From NCBI GenBank assembly GCA_006176705.1, contig QRFJ01003335.1, positions 62,001-126,000 on the forward strand: 64,000 nucleotides of DNA. The letters run 5' to 3'. This document shows positions 54,327-64,000 of the stretch, piece by piece. The notes beneath the pieces were generated by a model. That model did not search any database, was not told the origin of the DNA, and worked only from the letters and a program-made list of their open reading frames with translations. Numbering within the stretch: position 1 is the stretch's first letter; each line of letters begins with the position of its first letter. This DNA comes from Cocos nucifera (taxonomy: Eukaryota; Streptophyta; Magnoliopsida; Arecales; Arecaceae). A program made the translations under genes and the position numbers.

Positions 54327-55880
54327 GACAGAGACTAGGGTTTGACGAGTTCACCTTAACCCTAATCTGATCGGGGCTCAAGATAGAAGAATAATCACAC
54401 AGGTAGCTGCACCAAGAGGTTCGCATTCAGCTCTGATGGGTTGCCACCATATACTGCTAGGTGTCACTGGTGGATTTTGGGAGCAATTAGAATGATTTAG
54501 ATGATCGATCATTCTAGCTGTTCGAATCAGAAGAGTTCTGATCCATCGAAAGGAGTTTCGATGATGTCGATGATAGAGATCATGACATATCCCATTACCA
54601 TACAGAACTGAACCTAACTGGGTCACACAAACAAGGGTTTGAATCTGGTGATCATCAATTGAACTGATCTAGTTCAATTGATCTGAATGAGATTCAATTA
54701 GGTTCAAGGAAATCGTGCTAGCACTCGATTGAACCTAACGTTCTTCTTTTACTATCATAAATAAGTTGTCCTGACTGAGCCAAAGGAGTTTGTGCTCAAT
54801 CAGAGGCCTTCATATGGTCTGACTGGAGGTTGTCCAAGTCAGAAATAGGTTGTCTTATTTGTAAGACATTACCTGCCATTTTTGGTCACCTGCCATTTCT
54901 TGTTCTTTGACTTTGGTCAAAAGTCTACCTTTGACTGGTCAAATGTTGACCATTGACACTTTGACTTTTGACCACATGTCATGCACCTATTGGAGAGCTG
55001 GTGGGGGCCTGTCCCCCTGCCAGAACCTGGCAAGGAGAAGGGCGCACGCCAAGGGTGGCGTGAGCCCAAGTAGGAGGCGCCTAGGAGTCCTTGTTGGACA
55101 AGGACTCCATCTCCTTTTTGGATTCCAATTAGAGTTCTTACTAAGAATCCAACTTTGACTGGTCTTAGGTGCCCTCTAAGGAGGAATCCAGGGGTCTCTA
55201 TTTCCCAACCAATCAGATTTAGATCTGATTTCACAAAGGGTTGTGATTGGTTGGAGAAGGAAGAGGAGTTGGATCATAAGCTTAGTCTATAAATAAGACC
55301 CTGCGCCCAACCCTAATCCTAAGTGAAAAAAAGTCTTATTGAAAGAGATTTCCCACGCCCCAAGGCTGCCTCTCCCCTCCTTCTCCATGCCATACTCTCT
55401 TCTCCCCTTGCTCTCCACGTCCAAAAGTGTTTTGGACTTGGTTGGTGCGATTCAGATCAAAGAAAGGCGATCAAAAGCAAGAAGGCTGCGCTGCTGCAAA
55501 AGGACGACTGCAGATCTTCAAAAGAGTTTTGAAGATCCTCCAGATCAGATCCAGATCTGATTTTTGGAGGTGTGATAGAGAAGAAGAGGATCTCCAGATC
55601 CAACCCAAGTGGATACCGGTAGAGGCCAGGCGCTTGCGTGGCTAAGATCCAGAACCTTCCGCTACAATCAGGATCATCTACAGGGTAATAGGATTACCCA
55701 AATCAGGTAAATTAAATTTGATTTAATTTATCTTCTTTTATTTTATTTATTAAAATAATAAGAATCAGATCTAAAACATATCAAGATCTGATTAAGATCA
55801 AGAGAAAATTTTTTGAAATATATCTCTTGATCTAATCAGATCTGGACGAACCTGGATCGGGAAATCAGGATTTCCCTTCA
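54327..55880 (+). repeat. 3' LTR of C, lacking its first ~740 bp
   Basis: Matches 47289-48849 nearly base for base, ending TTTCCCTTCA. W-box cluster at 54905-54973, TATA box at 55286-55298. Confidence 0.92.
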
Positions 55881-55885
55881 CCGTC
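55881..55885 (+). repeat. Target site duplication of C, right
   Basis: CCGTC, equal to 46544-46548. Confidence 0.88.
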
Positions 55886-56006
55886 AGCATATATAGGATC
55901 CATTCATGCTCTAAGATAATTTTTAACTTTTGGTACCAGCTACCAAAATTGGGTCACACCAACTTATCATTGTCCAATAATGATCAGAGCGATAAAGAAG
56001 TGGCCA
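55886..56006 (-). pseudogene. gag: Copia gag of D, N-terminal piece
   Basis: The ATG at 56006 gives MATSLSL, a stop, then DNDKLV, a second stop, and PNFGSWYQKLKIILEHEWIL followed by YML at the C insertion site. In frame with it, on the far side of C, comes TDPATEES (46543 leftward). The pair WYQKLKIIL and YMLTDPA is the usual start of copia gag. Confidence 0.85.
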
Positions 56007-57633
56007 TGTCTATACAAAGAAAAACCAAAACTTAATCAGTAATTAGTTCATTAAACCTAAAGATTTGAACTTTAATCAAAAGGTTTCTCCCATTATTTTA
56101 TTCAAATTGGTAGCCTCTACCTCCAATTCGAGAAATTATCCTAATTTCTTAGTGGATACTAGAATCCACATATACTATACACAAGCCCAACTTTGGTTGG
56201 CCCACCCATGTACATCTAAGGATAGGTTCATAACTAATTATTTCTCTAAACAATTTTTAGTAATTAAATTTTGCCCCAGGCCCTGATCAGTTGGCTTTGG
56301 CCTTCTCAGAAAAGGGTCCAATTAGGTCCAATCATTAACTTGACCACACTTGGCCCATCCAACCAATGAATGATCAGGCCCAACTTTGGTTAGCCCACCT
56401 GACCACCATTTAGAAAGATGTATCCAAGAGATTATATAATGAATGATAATTCCATCAATCGATAAGCACCAGGCCTTTGGGCCTCCAATGATTATCCAAC
56501 TGATGGACCCATTATCATCTACTTTAATGGGAGGCTATGATCCAGTTATTATATAACTATTTCATTTTAAGGAACTTATAATTTTAGAGGATTTATTTAG
56601 AGAAGTGAGTAGGTCAGATTAACCAACTTGTCATGATCCTCCCACTAAGTTCACCAAGTCAGCTTAAGGGAGACCATTAATAGGCTGGTCTAGGAGCACC
56701 TAAATTAGTCAAATTGATTTACCTAGCTAACATGGGTTAGCTTGAATAGTCAAGTGATCTGATTAAAACATAGTCTTATCAAGAGACCAGTTAAGTTCGA
56801 TCAGTGGAAGGGTTTGCCAGGCTTGCCTTAGACACCATCAGAAAAGGCCAGATAAGTGGGCTGCCAATTAAAAACTACTAGTCTAGTTTATCTTAGACAC
56901 CAACTGGTTTAATTAGTTTCAATTAGATCAACCTAATAGTTCATGCTAAACCGCGTAGCCAAGTATCAAGTCCATCTTGGGTCTTGTTGAAGACATGGAC
57001 TTGACCAACTACAACTATTGTAATTAATCTAGAGAATCCTTGACCTAATCTAAGACAACAATTGATTAGATTTACTCAATTCTCTAATTAAGTTCATTCT
57101 TTAATCTAACCCTAGGTCTAACCCAATCAATGGACCTAATCTCGATAAATCCATTTAACCCAATGTGTTATGATTTGTATCTTAGGATCTTCAATTCACA
57201 ATCCTAGATCCTAATCAATCAACTTCTTAATTCTCAATTAAGTTTTGGATTGAGGGTTGGGGTTCAGCTTTTCAAAAATAATTTTCATATTTATAAAATA
57301 GTTTTACAACATGATTTTGTTAACCAAGTTGCATATTTGATTCATAATCAATATGCAAGTAAAATAAATATAAAACTACTTTAGATCTAATCTAAACAGA
57401 TTCATGTAATTGAAATAGTTTCAATAATAATCAATCATAAATCTTTCTAGATCAAATCTAACATATTTATGATGATTGAAATTAGATTAAAATATTTTTA
57501 ATTAGGTCATAAAATCTCTTAGATCTAATCTAAAATTTTATGATCAATATTTTAGATCAGCATATACTAGGACAATCTATTCACTGTAAGGAATAAACCT
57601 TACAGCAAGACAACCTTTTGACAATCTATGCAA

Positions 57634-57699
<66 letters not shown>

Positions 57700-57783
57700 T
57701 TTTAGATTTAATAATTAGATTATAAATTAGATCTAATTTAAGATATAATCTAGATACGCACAAAAATCATGTAATAAGAATCT
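56007..57783 (-). other. Leader of D
   Basis: 1.78 kb without a supported gene, of a type similar to the leaders of A and C. Contains a (TA)n run. Confidence 0.65.
57638..57695. repeat. (TA)n microsatellite
   Basis: About 29 uninterrupted TA units in the D leader. Confidence 0.97.
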
Positions 57784-57797
57784 AGGCTCTGATACTA
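57784..57797 (-). other. Primer binding site of D, initiator tRNA-Met
   Basis: Plus AGGCTCTGATACTAA, i.e. minus TTAGTATCAGAGCC, next to the 5' LTR remnant. Confidence 0.8.
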
Positions 57798-57798
57798 A

Positions 57799-57941
57799 TT
57801 AAAGGAACCAGATCTAGGATTTCATAGGTAGATCTTGAAACTTTTTCAAGATCTTACAATGAAAGACTTAAATAAATCTAAAATTTATTTGAATAACCAT
57901 GTAAATACCTATATCTTAGATCTATTATATGATTAAGGCAT
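57799..57941 (-). repeat. 5' LTR remnant of D, interrupted by E
   Basis: Matches 34612-34755. The remainder should follow E beyond the window. The GGCAT at 57937-57941 is the expected left target duplication of E. Confidence 0.85.
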
Positions 57942-58733
57942 TGTTGGGGATAAACCCGCACTCCTATCAAAGTTTAGTTTGATGCTCAGCATAATGCAAT
58001 GTATAGCCACGGAAGAGCTTCATCGAATGAGTCTTAATTGAACTCCTTCAACCAGCCAAACTCCTCAGTAGTTGAGCTCCTCCCAAACTTTGCAACAGTC
58101 AGGTCTTAGCCAAACTTGTTCAGTCGGCCAAACTCATCAGCGGTCGAGCTCTAGTCGGACTCCACAAGAGCCAAACTCCCTCCGCGCCCCTCCAATTGGA
58201 TGCCTACGAGAGCCGAACTCCTTCCAAGCTTCTCCTTCGATCGAACTTCTTTAGGAGCCGAACTCCTCTAGGAGTCGAACTCTTTCTAAACTTCTCCTTC
58301 AATTAGATTCCTCCAGCAGATTGCTTCCAGATAATCCCATCAGACGTATCTCTTTCAAGAGTCCGAACTCCTCTGGAATTGATATGTACCGAAGTCCACC
58401 AACCAATGCCTGCTTTCTCAGAACTACGACTATTGAATCTCGACGAATGGTCACCATCAGTCCACTACAGGCGACAGTGACCTGCTACCAGGTGGCAATG
58501 GCTGTCACCATCAATCTAAGCTCTAAGCTCTCCTCTCCTCCTCTAAACTCTGTTGAACTCATTCCTGAGTACTCTATTTTTGTTGGTCAGAAGAGTTGAC
58601 TTGAGCGTCGGAGGGTCCTACCGGAGCCACCACCACCGTCTCCAGATGGAACTTTACTTTGTAGATCACTAATGGCGATCTCGTCCTCCTCCACTCCAAC
58701 TCGATCCGACGATAATCAGATTCTACACCAACA
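57942..58733 (+). repeat. 5' LTR of E
   Basis: 792 bp, TGTTGGGGATAAACCCGC ... CTACACCAACA, with TGTTGG/CCAACA inverted ends. Contains the 'gaactcctcc' minisatellite in short form (58037-58310). Confidence 0.85.
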
Positions 58734-58735
58734 GA

Positions 58736-58755
58736 ATTTGCACTAGAGGAAGGGC
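58736..58755 (+). other. Probable primer binding site of E
   Basis: ATTTGCACTAGAGGAAGGG follows the LTR by 2-3 bp. It looks like a decayed TTGGCGCTAGAAGGAGGG-type site of Tat elements; the tRNA is not certain. Confidence 0.5.
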
Positions 58756-58907
58756 CCTCTACCCCTAAGGTTCTCCTATTCTTAAAGGAGTGCTCAGCGA
58801 TGACCTCTCTCTTCCCTCTCTAGAGATCTTCCTTCTTCCTCTCCAAAGTTCTTTCCCAAGAGAAAATGCCTTCCAAGAGAGCTTCGATCTGACGATCAAC
58901 GGCCTCC

Positions 58908-60580
58908 ATGGCTCGATCCCGTCCAGATCCATCTGCTCCTGCTTCAGCCCCGAGAACTCAATTTTCACTTGTACCCATGATAGATGCTAGTTCAACCTAC
59001 TGATGCAGTGGGTTTAGGGCCTCATCGAGATGGTGCAAGCCATGCAGCAGCCTCCGATGGTGACTCTACTATAAAACCCACCATCAGGATGTCGGAAATT
59101 GGTCCCAAGGAAGAGTACTCGGGCTAACGGTCCCATCGCCCCTAGGAAGGAGAAACAGAGAGTAGAGGATCCATGTTCGGATCATGGTTCTCCTCTAGAA
59201 GAGACCTTTTCCATTTTTAGCCAGAAGCCCCCAAAGATCTGCAACCAAGATGATGCCCTCGATCACAGGCTACGGGAGATGGACCGATGGATTGAGGAGC
59301 TCAACCACGTCGCCAAGGCTCACTTTGATGATGTCTGCACCGCTCCTCCTTTCTTCCTCCAAATTATGTAAGAGCCCATCCCGTCGAACTTCAAGCTTCG
59401 TCAATTCAAAAGCTATGATGGAACTTCTAATTTAGTTGATCATTTAGAGGCCTTCTAGACCATGATGCTACTCCACGATGCACCAGATGCTATTTTATGC
59501 CAAGCCTTTCTATCTACCTTAAAGAAAGCAGCGAAAAATTGGTACTTGACATTGAAGTCGGGCATGATCTACTCTTTTGAATAGATGAGCCATCAGTTCA
59601 TGGCTCACTTCATCAGCAGCCGATGTCAGCACCGAAGTTTAGATTTCCTGATGAATGTCAAGCAGAAGCAGGGAGAATCCATCCGAACTTATGTCATCCA
59701 GTTTAATGCCATGGCATTAGAGGTTTGAGACCTGGACTAGTTAGTCGCCATGGCTGCTCTTAAGGGTGGCCTTTAAAAGAATGACTTGTTGTTCTCCCTG
59801 GAGAAGAAGTATCCCAGGGACTTCACCGATCTATTGGCTCGGGCCGAAGATTATGCCTGGGCTGAAGAGGCCTTCAGGGCCAAGAATGATGAAGTTGGTG
59901 GTGAGCGGCGAATCGGTAGGTCGGGTAGGTCCGTCGAAGAAGGAAAGCCGAGTGAAGCTTGATCGCATTCCCAGACTCCTTCTGGGCACAGGCAAACCCG
60001 AACTCCCCCTCGAGCCTGGGGGTAGGGAAGCCCTAATGGAAGGGCGCACTGAGATTCTCCCCAGCATCGAGGTTCTCCCTAATGAAGATTTCACAATTAT
60101 GCCACCCTTAACGCTCCAAAAGTCCAACTGCTGATGGAAATTAGGGAACAACTTTTGAGATCGGAGATGATGTATTCTCGCCCCAGCAAGCACAATCCCA
60201 ACAAGTTCTGCCTCTATCATTATGACCTTGACCACAACACTGAAGAATGCATTCAGCTTCGAGACAAAATCGAGTAGCTCGTCAGGAGAGGCCAGCTAGG
60301 TAGATTCCTCATATGCCAGCCTGAAGCAGGAGATGATCGGCCAAGGGTGCTGCCATAATCAGAGCCACCAATGATGAAGGAACAATAGAAAGGTTGGTTT
60401 TCTTCCATATCATCGATGCCACGTCTGGGAGGAGCTTGGTACTTCAGTGATCCATCATCTCCCAGTGTCAAAGCCAAGAGGAGCTCGCTCCAAATTGAGA
60501 AGGCCAGCATGAGATAGAGAGGTCGTTCGGCCCAGAGCTTATCGCCTAAAGGAACTTGAAGGAACAACACTCCCATGATC
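58908..60580 (+). pseudogene. gag: Tat-type gag of E
   Basis: The ATG at 58908 starts MARSRPDPSAPASAPRTQFS. The capsid core lies at about 59370-59860: EPIPSNFKLRQFKSYDGTSN, LVDHLEAF, DAPDAILCQAFLSTLKKAAK, MSHQFMAHFISSRCQHRSLD, KQGESIRTYVIQFNAMALEV and KNDLLFSLEKKYPRDFTDLL. A C-terminal FCLYHYDLDHNTEECIQLRD near 60203 corresponds to the usual gag zinc-binding end. Stops (e.g. at LEAF*, SFE*M, EV*DLD*L, GGL*KND) are mostly TAG/TGA/TAA at Gln or Arg codons. It packaged RNA in its time but is now dead. Confidence 0.87.
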
Positions 60581-60750
60581 CTAAAACATAAAAAATCTAG
60601 GGATGCACTGCTAGTAACTTTCTTTCAATAAAATTCTTACATTTCAATAATATTATTTCTTGGTGCAAAAACTACGTAATGATAGGGAAGAAGCAATCAA
60701 TAGTGGCCGTGTTAGGAACAGGAGGAGAACTTCGTCCTAACATGAGCCAA
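60581..60750 (+). other. Post-gag spacer of E with single hairpin unit
   Basis: Holds GTTAGGA...GAGGAGAACTTC...TCCTAAC at 60711-60741, homologous to the unit of the F array. Confidence 0.7.
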
Positions 60751-63725
60751 TCAAAGTCCTTCAACCTCGGCCATAGGAGATAAGATCTCCCCCGAGGGTC
60801 CGGGCCAGTCTCGACTGCAGGAGATAAAATATCCCCAGAGCATCCGCATCAACCTCGACTGCAGGAGATAAGATCTCCTCCGAGGGTCTGAGCCAACCTC
60901 AGCTGTAGGAGATAAGATCTCCCCCGAGCGCCCGCATCAACCTTGGCTATAGGAGATAAGATCTCCCCCGAGCGGCCTGGTCAACCTCGATTGTAAGAGA
61001 TAAGATCTCTCCCGAGTGCCCGCATTAACTTTGGCTAGAGATAAGATCCCTTCCGAGCGATCGTGTCAACCTCGGCTAGAGATAAGATCTCCCCGAGCGC
61101 CCGAGATAATCTCGGCTAGAGATAAGATCTCTTCGAAGCGCCCAAGTCAACCTTGGCTAGAGATAAGATCTCACCAGAGTGACCGTGTCAACCTTGGCTA
61201 TAGGAGATAAGATCTCCCCTGAGCGTTCGCATCAACCTCAACTGTAGGAGATAAGATCTCCTCCGAGCGCCCGCATCAACCTCAATTGTAGGAGATAAGA
61301 TCTCCCCCAAGGGTCCAGACTAACCTCGACTATAGGAGATAAGACTCCCTCGAGCGTCTGCATCAACCTCGGCTATAGGAGATAAGATCTCCCCTGAGCG
61401 ACCATGACAATCTAGGCTCCCTGAGGGTCCTAGCCAACCTCGACTGCAGGAGATAAGATCTCCTCCGAGCGACCACATCAACCTCGACTAGAGATAAGAA
61501 TCTCTTTTGAACGACCGTGTCAACCTCGGCTAGAGATAAGATCTCTCTTGAGTGCCCGAGATAATCTCAACTAGAGATAAGATCTCTCCAGAGTGCCCAA
61601 GACAACCTAGGCTAGAGATAAGATCTCTCTCGAGCGATTGTGTCAACCTCGACTGCAGGAGATAAGATCTCCCCCAAGTGCCCGCATCAACCTTGGCTGT
61701 AGGAGATAAGAACTCCTTCGAGTGCCTGCATCAACCTCGATTGTAGGAGATATGATCTACCCCAAGGGTCCAGGCCAACCTCGACTGCAGGAGATAAGAT
61801 CTCCTCCGAGCGCCCGCATCAACCTCGACTATAGGAGATAAGATCTCCCCGGAGCGACCATGACAACCTCGGCTCCCTGAGGGTCCGAGCCAACCTCGGC
61901 TACAGGAGATAAGATCTCCTTCGAGCGATCGTGACAACCTTGGCTAGAGATAAGATCTCTTCCAAGCGACCATGTCAACCTCGACTAGAGATAAGATCTC
62001 TCCTGAGCGATCGTGTCAACCTCGACTGCAGAAGATAATACCTCCCTCAAGCGCTCGCATTAACCTTAGCTACACGAGATAAGATCTCCCCCGAGTGTCC
62101 GCATCAACCTCAATTACAGGAGATAAGATCTCCCCCAAGGGTTCGGACCAACCTCAGCTATAGGAGATAAGATCTCCTCCAAGTGCCCGCATCAACCTCG
62201 ACTATAGAAGATAAGATCTCCTCCGAGCGATCGTGATAACCTCAGCTCCCCGAGGGTCCGGGCCAACCTCGACCGTCGGAGATAAGATCTCTTCCGAGCA
62301 CCCACATCAACCTCGACTGTAGGAGATAAGATCTCACTCGAATGACCATGACAACCTCAATTAGAGATAAGATCTCTTTTGAACGACCGTATCAACCTCA
62401 ACTAGAGATAAGATCTCTCCTGAGCGACCGTGTCAACCTCGACTGTGGGAGATAAGATTTCCCCCGAGGGTCTGGGCCAACCTCGACTATAGGAGATAAG
62501 ATCTCCCCTGAGTGCCCGCATCAACCTCAGCTACAAGAGATAAGATCTCTCCCAAGCGATCGTGTCAACCTCAGCTGTAGGTGATAAGATCTCCACCGAG
62601 CACCCGCATCAACCTCGACTGTAGGAGAAAGATCTCCCTCAAGGGTCTGGGCCAACCTCGACTGCAAGAGATAAGATCTCTCCCGAGTGCCCGCATCAAC
62701 CTCGGTTGTAGGAGATAAGATCTCCCTCGAGCGATTGTGACAACCTCAGCTAGAGATAAGATCTCTCCCGAGTGATCTTATCATCCTCGGCTAGAGATAA
62801 GATCTCTTCTAAGTGACCATGTCAACCTCGACTATAGGAGATAAGATCTCCATCGAGCACCTGCATCAACCTCGACTGTAGGAGATAAGATCTTCTCCGA
62901 GTGTCCGCATCAACCTCGACTACAAGAGATAAGATCTCCCCCGAGGGTCCGAGCCAACCTTGACTGTAGGAGATAAGATCTCCTTCGAGCATCTGCATCA
63001 ACCTCGACTGCAAGAGATAAGATCTCCTTCGAGCGACTGTGTCAACCTCGACTAGAGATAAGATCTCTCTCAAGCGACCTAGACAACCTCGACTAGAGAT
63101 AAGATTTTTTCTGCACGACCGCATCAACCTCAGCTAGAGATAAGATCTCTCCCGAGTGCCTGAGACAACCTCGGCTAAAGATAAGATCTCTCCCATGTGA
63201 CTGTGTCAACCTCAGCTAGAGATAAGATCTCTCTCGAGCGAGCATCAGAGATACCCTTGACTTGAGATAAGATCTCTTTCAAACGCCCGAGACAACCTCG
63301 GCTAGAGATTAGATCTCTCTCGAGTGGTCATGTCACCCTCGGCTATAGGAGATAAGATCTCCCCGAGCGATCGGGCCAACCTTAGCTATAGGAGATAAGA
63401 TCTCCCCTGAGCGCCCGCATCAACCTCGGCTGTAGAAGATAAGATCTCCCCCGAGGGTCCGAGCCAATCTCGGCTATAGAAGATAAGATCACCCCCGAGC
63501 ACCCACATCAACCTTGGCTGCAAGAGATAAGATCCCCCCTAGCACCCATGCCAACCTCGGCTAGAGATAAGATCTCTCTCGAGCAATTGCGACAACCTTG
63601 GTGACAACCTCAGCTAGAGATAAAATCTCTCTCGAGCGATCAAGTCAACCTCGGCTGGAGATGAGATCTCCCCTGAGCTTCAACTTCAACCTCAACTTTG
63701 GCTGGAGATGAGATCTCCCCCGAGC
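60751..63725. repeat. ~3-kb tandem array of 41-44 bp hairpin units
   Basis: About 65-70 units of two types: one of ~44 bp (caacctcggctataggagat...) and one of ~41 bp (caacctcggctagagataag...), interspersed. Each has a central hairpin, GGAGAT-AAG-ATCTCC in the first and AGAGAT-AAG-ATCTCT in the second. Spacers are of the type ccgagcgcccgcat or ccgagcgaccgtgt. Minus-strand frames across it (61731-61937, 62822-63127) are repeat artefacts. Confidence 0.93.
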
Positions 63726-63802
63726 TTCAACCTAAACTGGTGTAGAGCTCTAAAGAGGACTTCGACAATCGCCTTTTCTGCACTCCCTTCCTTCGAGTTT
63801 TG

Positions 63803-63825
63803 AACTCAAGAGTGGACGGGACTTA
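63803..63825 (+). other. Polypurine tract region of E
   Basis: AACTCAAGAGTGGACGGGAC just before the 3' LTR. Confidence 0.6.
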
Positions 63826-64000
63826 TGTTGGGGATAAATCCCACTCCTACTGAAGTCCAATTCGATGCTCAGCCTAATGCAACCGATAGCCACGGAAGAG
63901 CTTCATCGGACGAGTCTTAGCCAAACTTCTTCAGCCGATCGAACTCCTCAGCGGTTGAGCTTCTTCCAAACTTTCCAACGGTCGAGTCTTAGTCGAACTT
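63826..64000 (+). repeat. 3' LTR of E, partial
   Basis: TGTTGGGGATAAATCCCACT..., 175 bp visible; aligns with 57942 onward with many transitions, so the insertion is old. Confidence 0.85.

Larger units (their letters stand above)
46549..55880 (+). mobile_element. Ty1/copia element C, inserted in gag of D
   Basis: 5' LTR 46549-48849, PBS, 1.9-kb leader, gag, integrase, RT-RNase H and a 5'-truncated 3' LTR ending at 55880, with target duplication CCGTC on both sides. Same family as A. Protease is deleted, gag is frameshifted and the 3' LTR lacks about 740 bp, but RT-RNase H is open over 503 codons. The intact target duplication shows that the losses came after insertion. Confidence 0.95.
34612..57941 (-). 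mobile_element. Ty1/copia element D, split by H, C and E
   Basis: D reads leftward: 5' LTR remnant (57941-57799), PBS, leader, gag (56006-55886 then 46543 to about 45810), protease, integrase (45449-44414), RT (38819-37681), RNase H, PPT and 3' LTR (37103-34612). Frames resume on the far side of H and C, which proves nesting. It is of the same lineage as A and C but another family (different LTRs). A CTCCG next to the 3' LTR (34607-34611) may be its target duplication; the partner is outside the window. Many stops. Confidence 0.88.
57942..64000 (+). mobile_element. Element E: gag-only Tat-type LTR retrotransposon
   Basis: 5' LTR (57942-58733), PBS, Tat-type gag, a short untranslated stretch, a ~3-kb tandem array, a PPT and the start of the 3' LTR (63826 on). 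No protease, RT or integrase. LTR ends and one hairpin unit are shared with F, so E is likely a derivative moved by F-like relatives (the class called TR-GAG). The right end is outside the window. Confidence 0.85.

Noticed and set aside
61731..63127. Minus-strand repetitive peptides across the E array
   Set aside because: They come from a repeat unit lacking stops in one frame and have no start context or family.
60751..63725. CRISPR-like array (regular short repeats with variable spacers)
   Set aside because: Units are directly adjacent and spacers are themselves degenerate repeats; plant DNA inside a retrotransposon. It is a minisatellite.

Overview
The window is plant nuclear DNA made almost entirely of LTR retrotransposons and one virus-like element. 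I found no host gene, rRNA, tRNA or CRISPR array. Initiator-Met and Asp tRNA primer sites, Ty1/copia gag-integrase-RT order, Athila- and Tat-type Ty3/gypsy genes and a Tat antisense ORF all point to an angiosperm. Long-LTR copia families like these suit a large-genome monocot such as a palm, but that is a guess. Element names below (A, C, D and so on) are local labels.

Left part (1-24.1 kb). An Athila-like gypsy element on the minus strand (gag, PBS, 5' LTR; 1-~3080) abuts copia element A (minus, ~3080-11359), whose interior holds a 1000-N gap. After a 290-bp orphan segment comes F (plus, ~11650-21684), a decayed Tat-lineage gypsy element. F has protease, RT, two RNase H domains and integrase, then a 116-bp tandem array, a ~3-kb antisense ORF with at least one intron, and a 3' LTR. 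F ends inside the leader of G (minus), an older LTR related to A. From 24.1 to 27.5 kb there is only decayed material: a gag-like fragment and a plus-strand LTR (K).

Right part (27.5-64 kb). This is a deep nest. J (minus, 27546-34611) carries a pararetrovirus-like movement protein, capsid/zinc-knuckle and protease module with no reverse transcriptase, apparently between LTRs. Copia element D (minus) begins 15 bp inside J's proposed 5' LTR. D was then split three times: by copia H between integrase and RT (38825-44413, TSD TCAAA), by copia C in gag (46549-55880, TSD CCGTC), and by E in its 5' LTR (57942 to beyond the window). Removing H and C lets the D pol and gag reading frames continue across both sites. 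E is a gag-only Tat-type element with a ~3-kb array of 41-44 bp units, each able to form a short hairpin.

Most coding regions are broken. The longest clean frame is the 503-residue RT-RNase H of C. A and C belong to one family whose LTR has a TATA box, paired CCAAT boxes and a cluster of eight W-box cores, a likely stress-responsive promoter. The most unusual items are J, the hairpin arrays of E and F, the spliced antisense ORF of F, and the W-box cluster.
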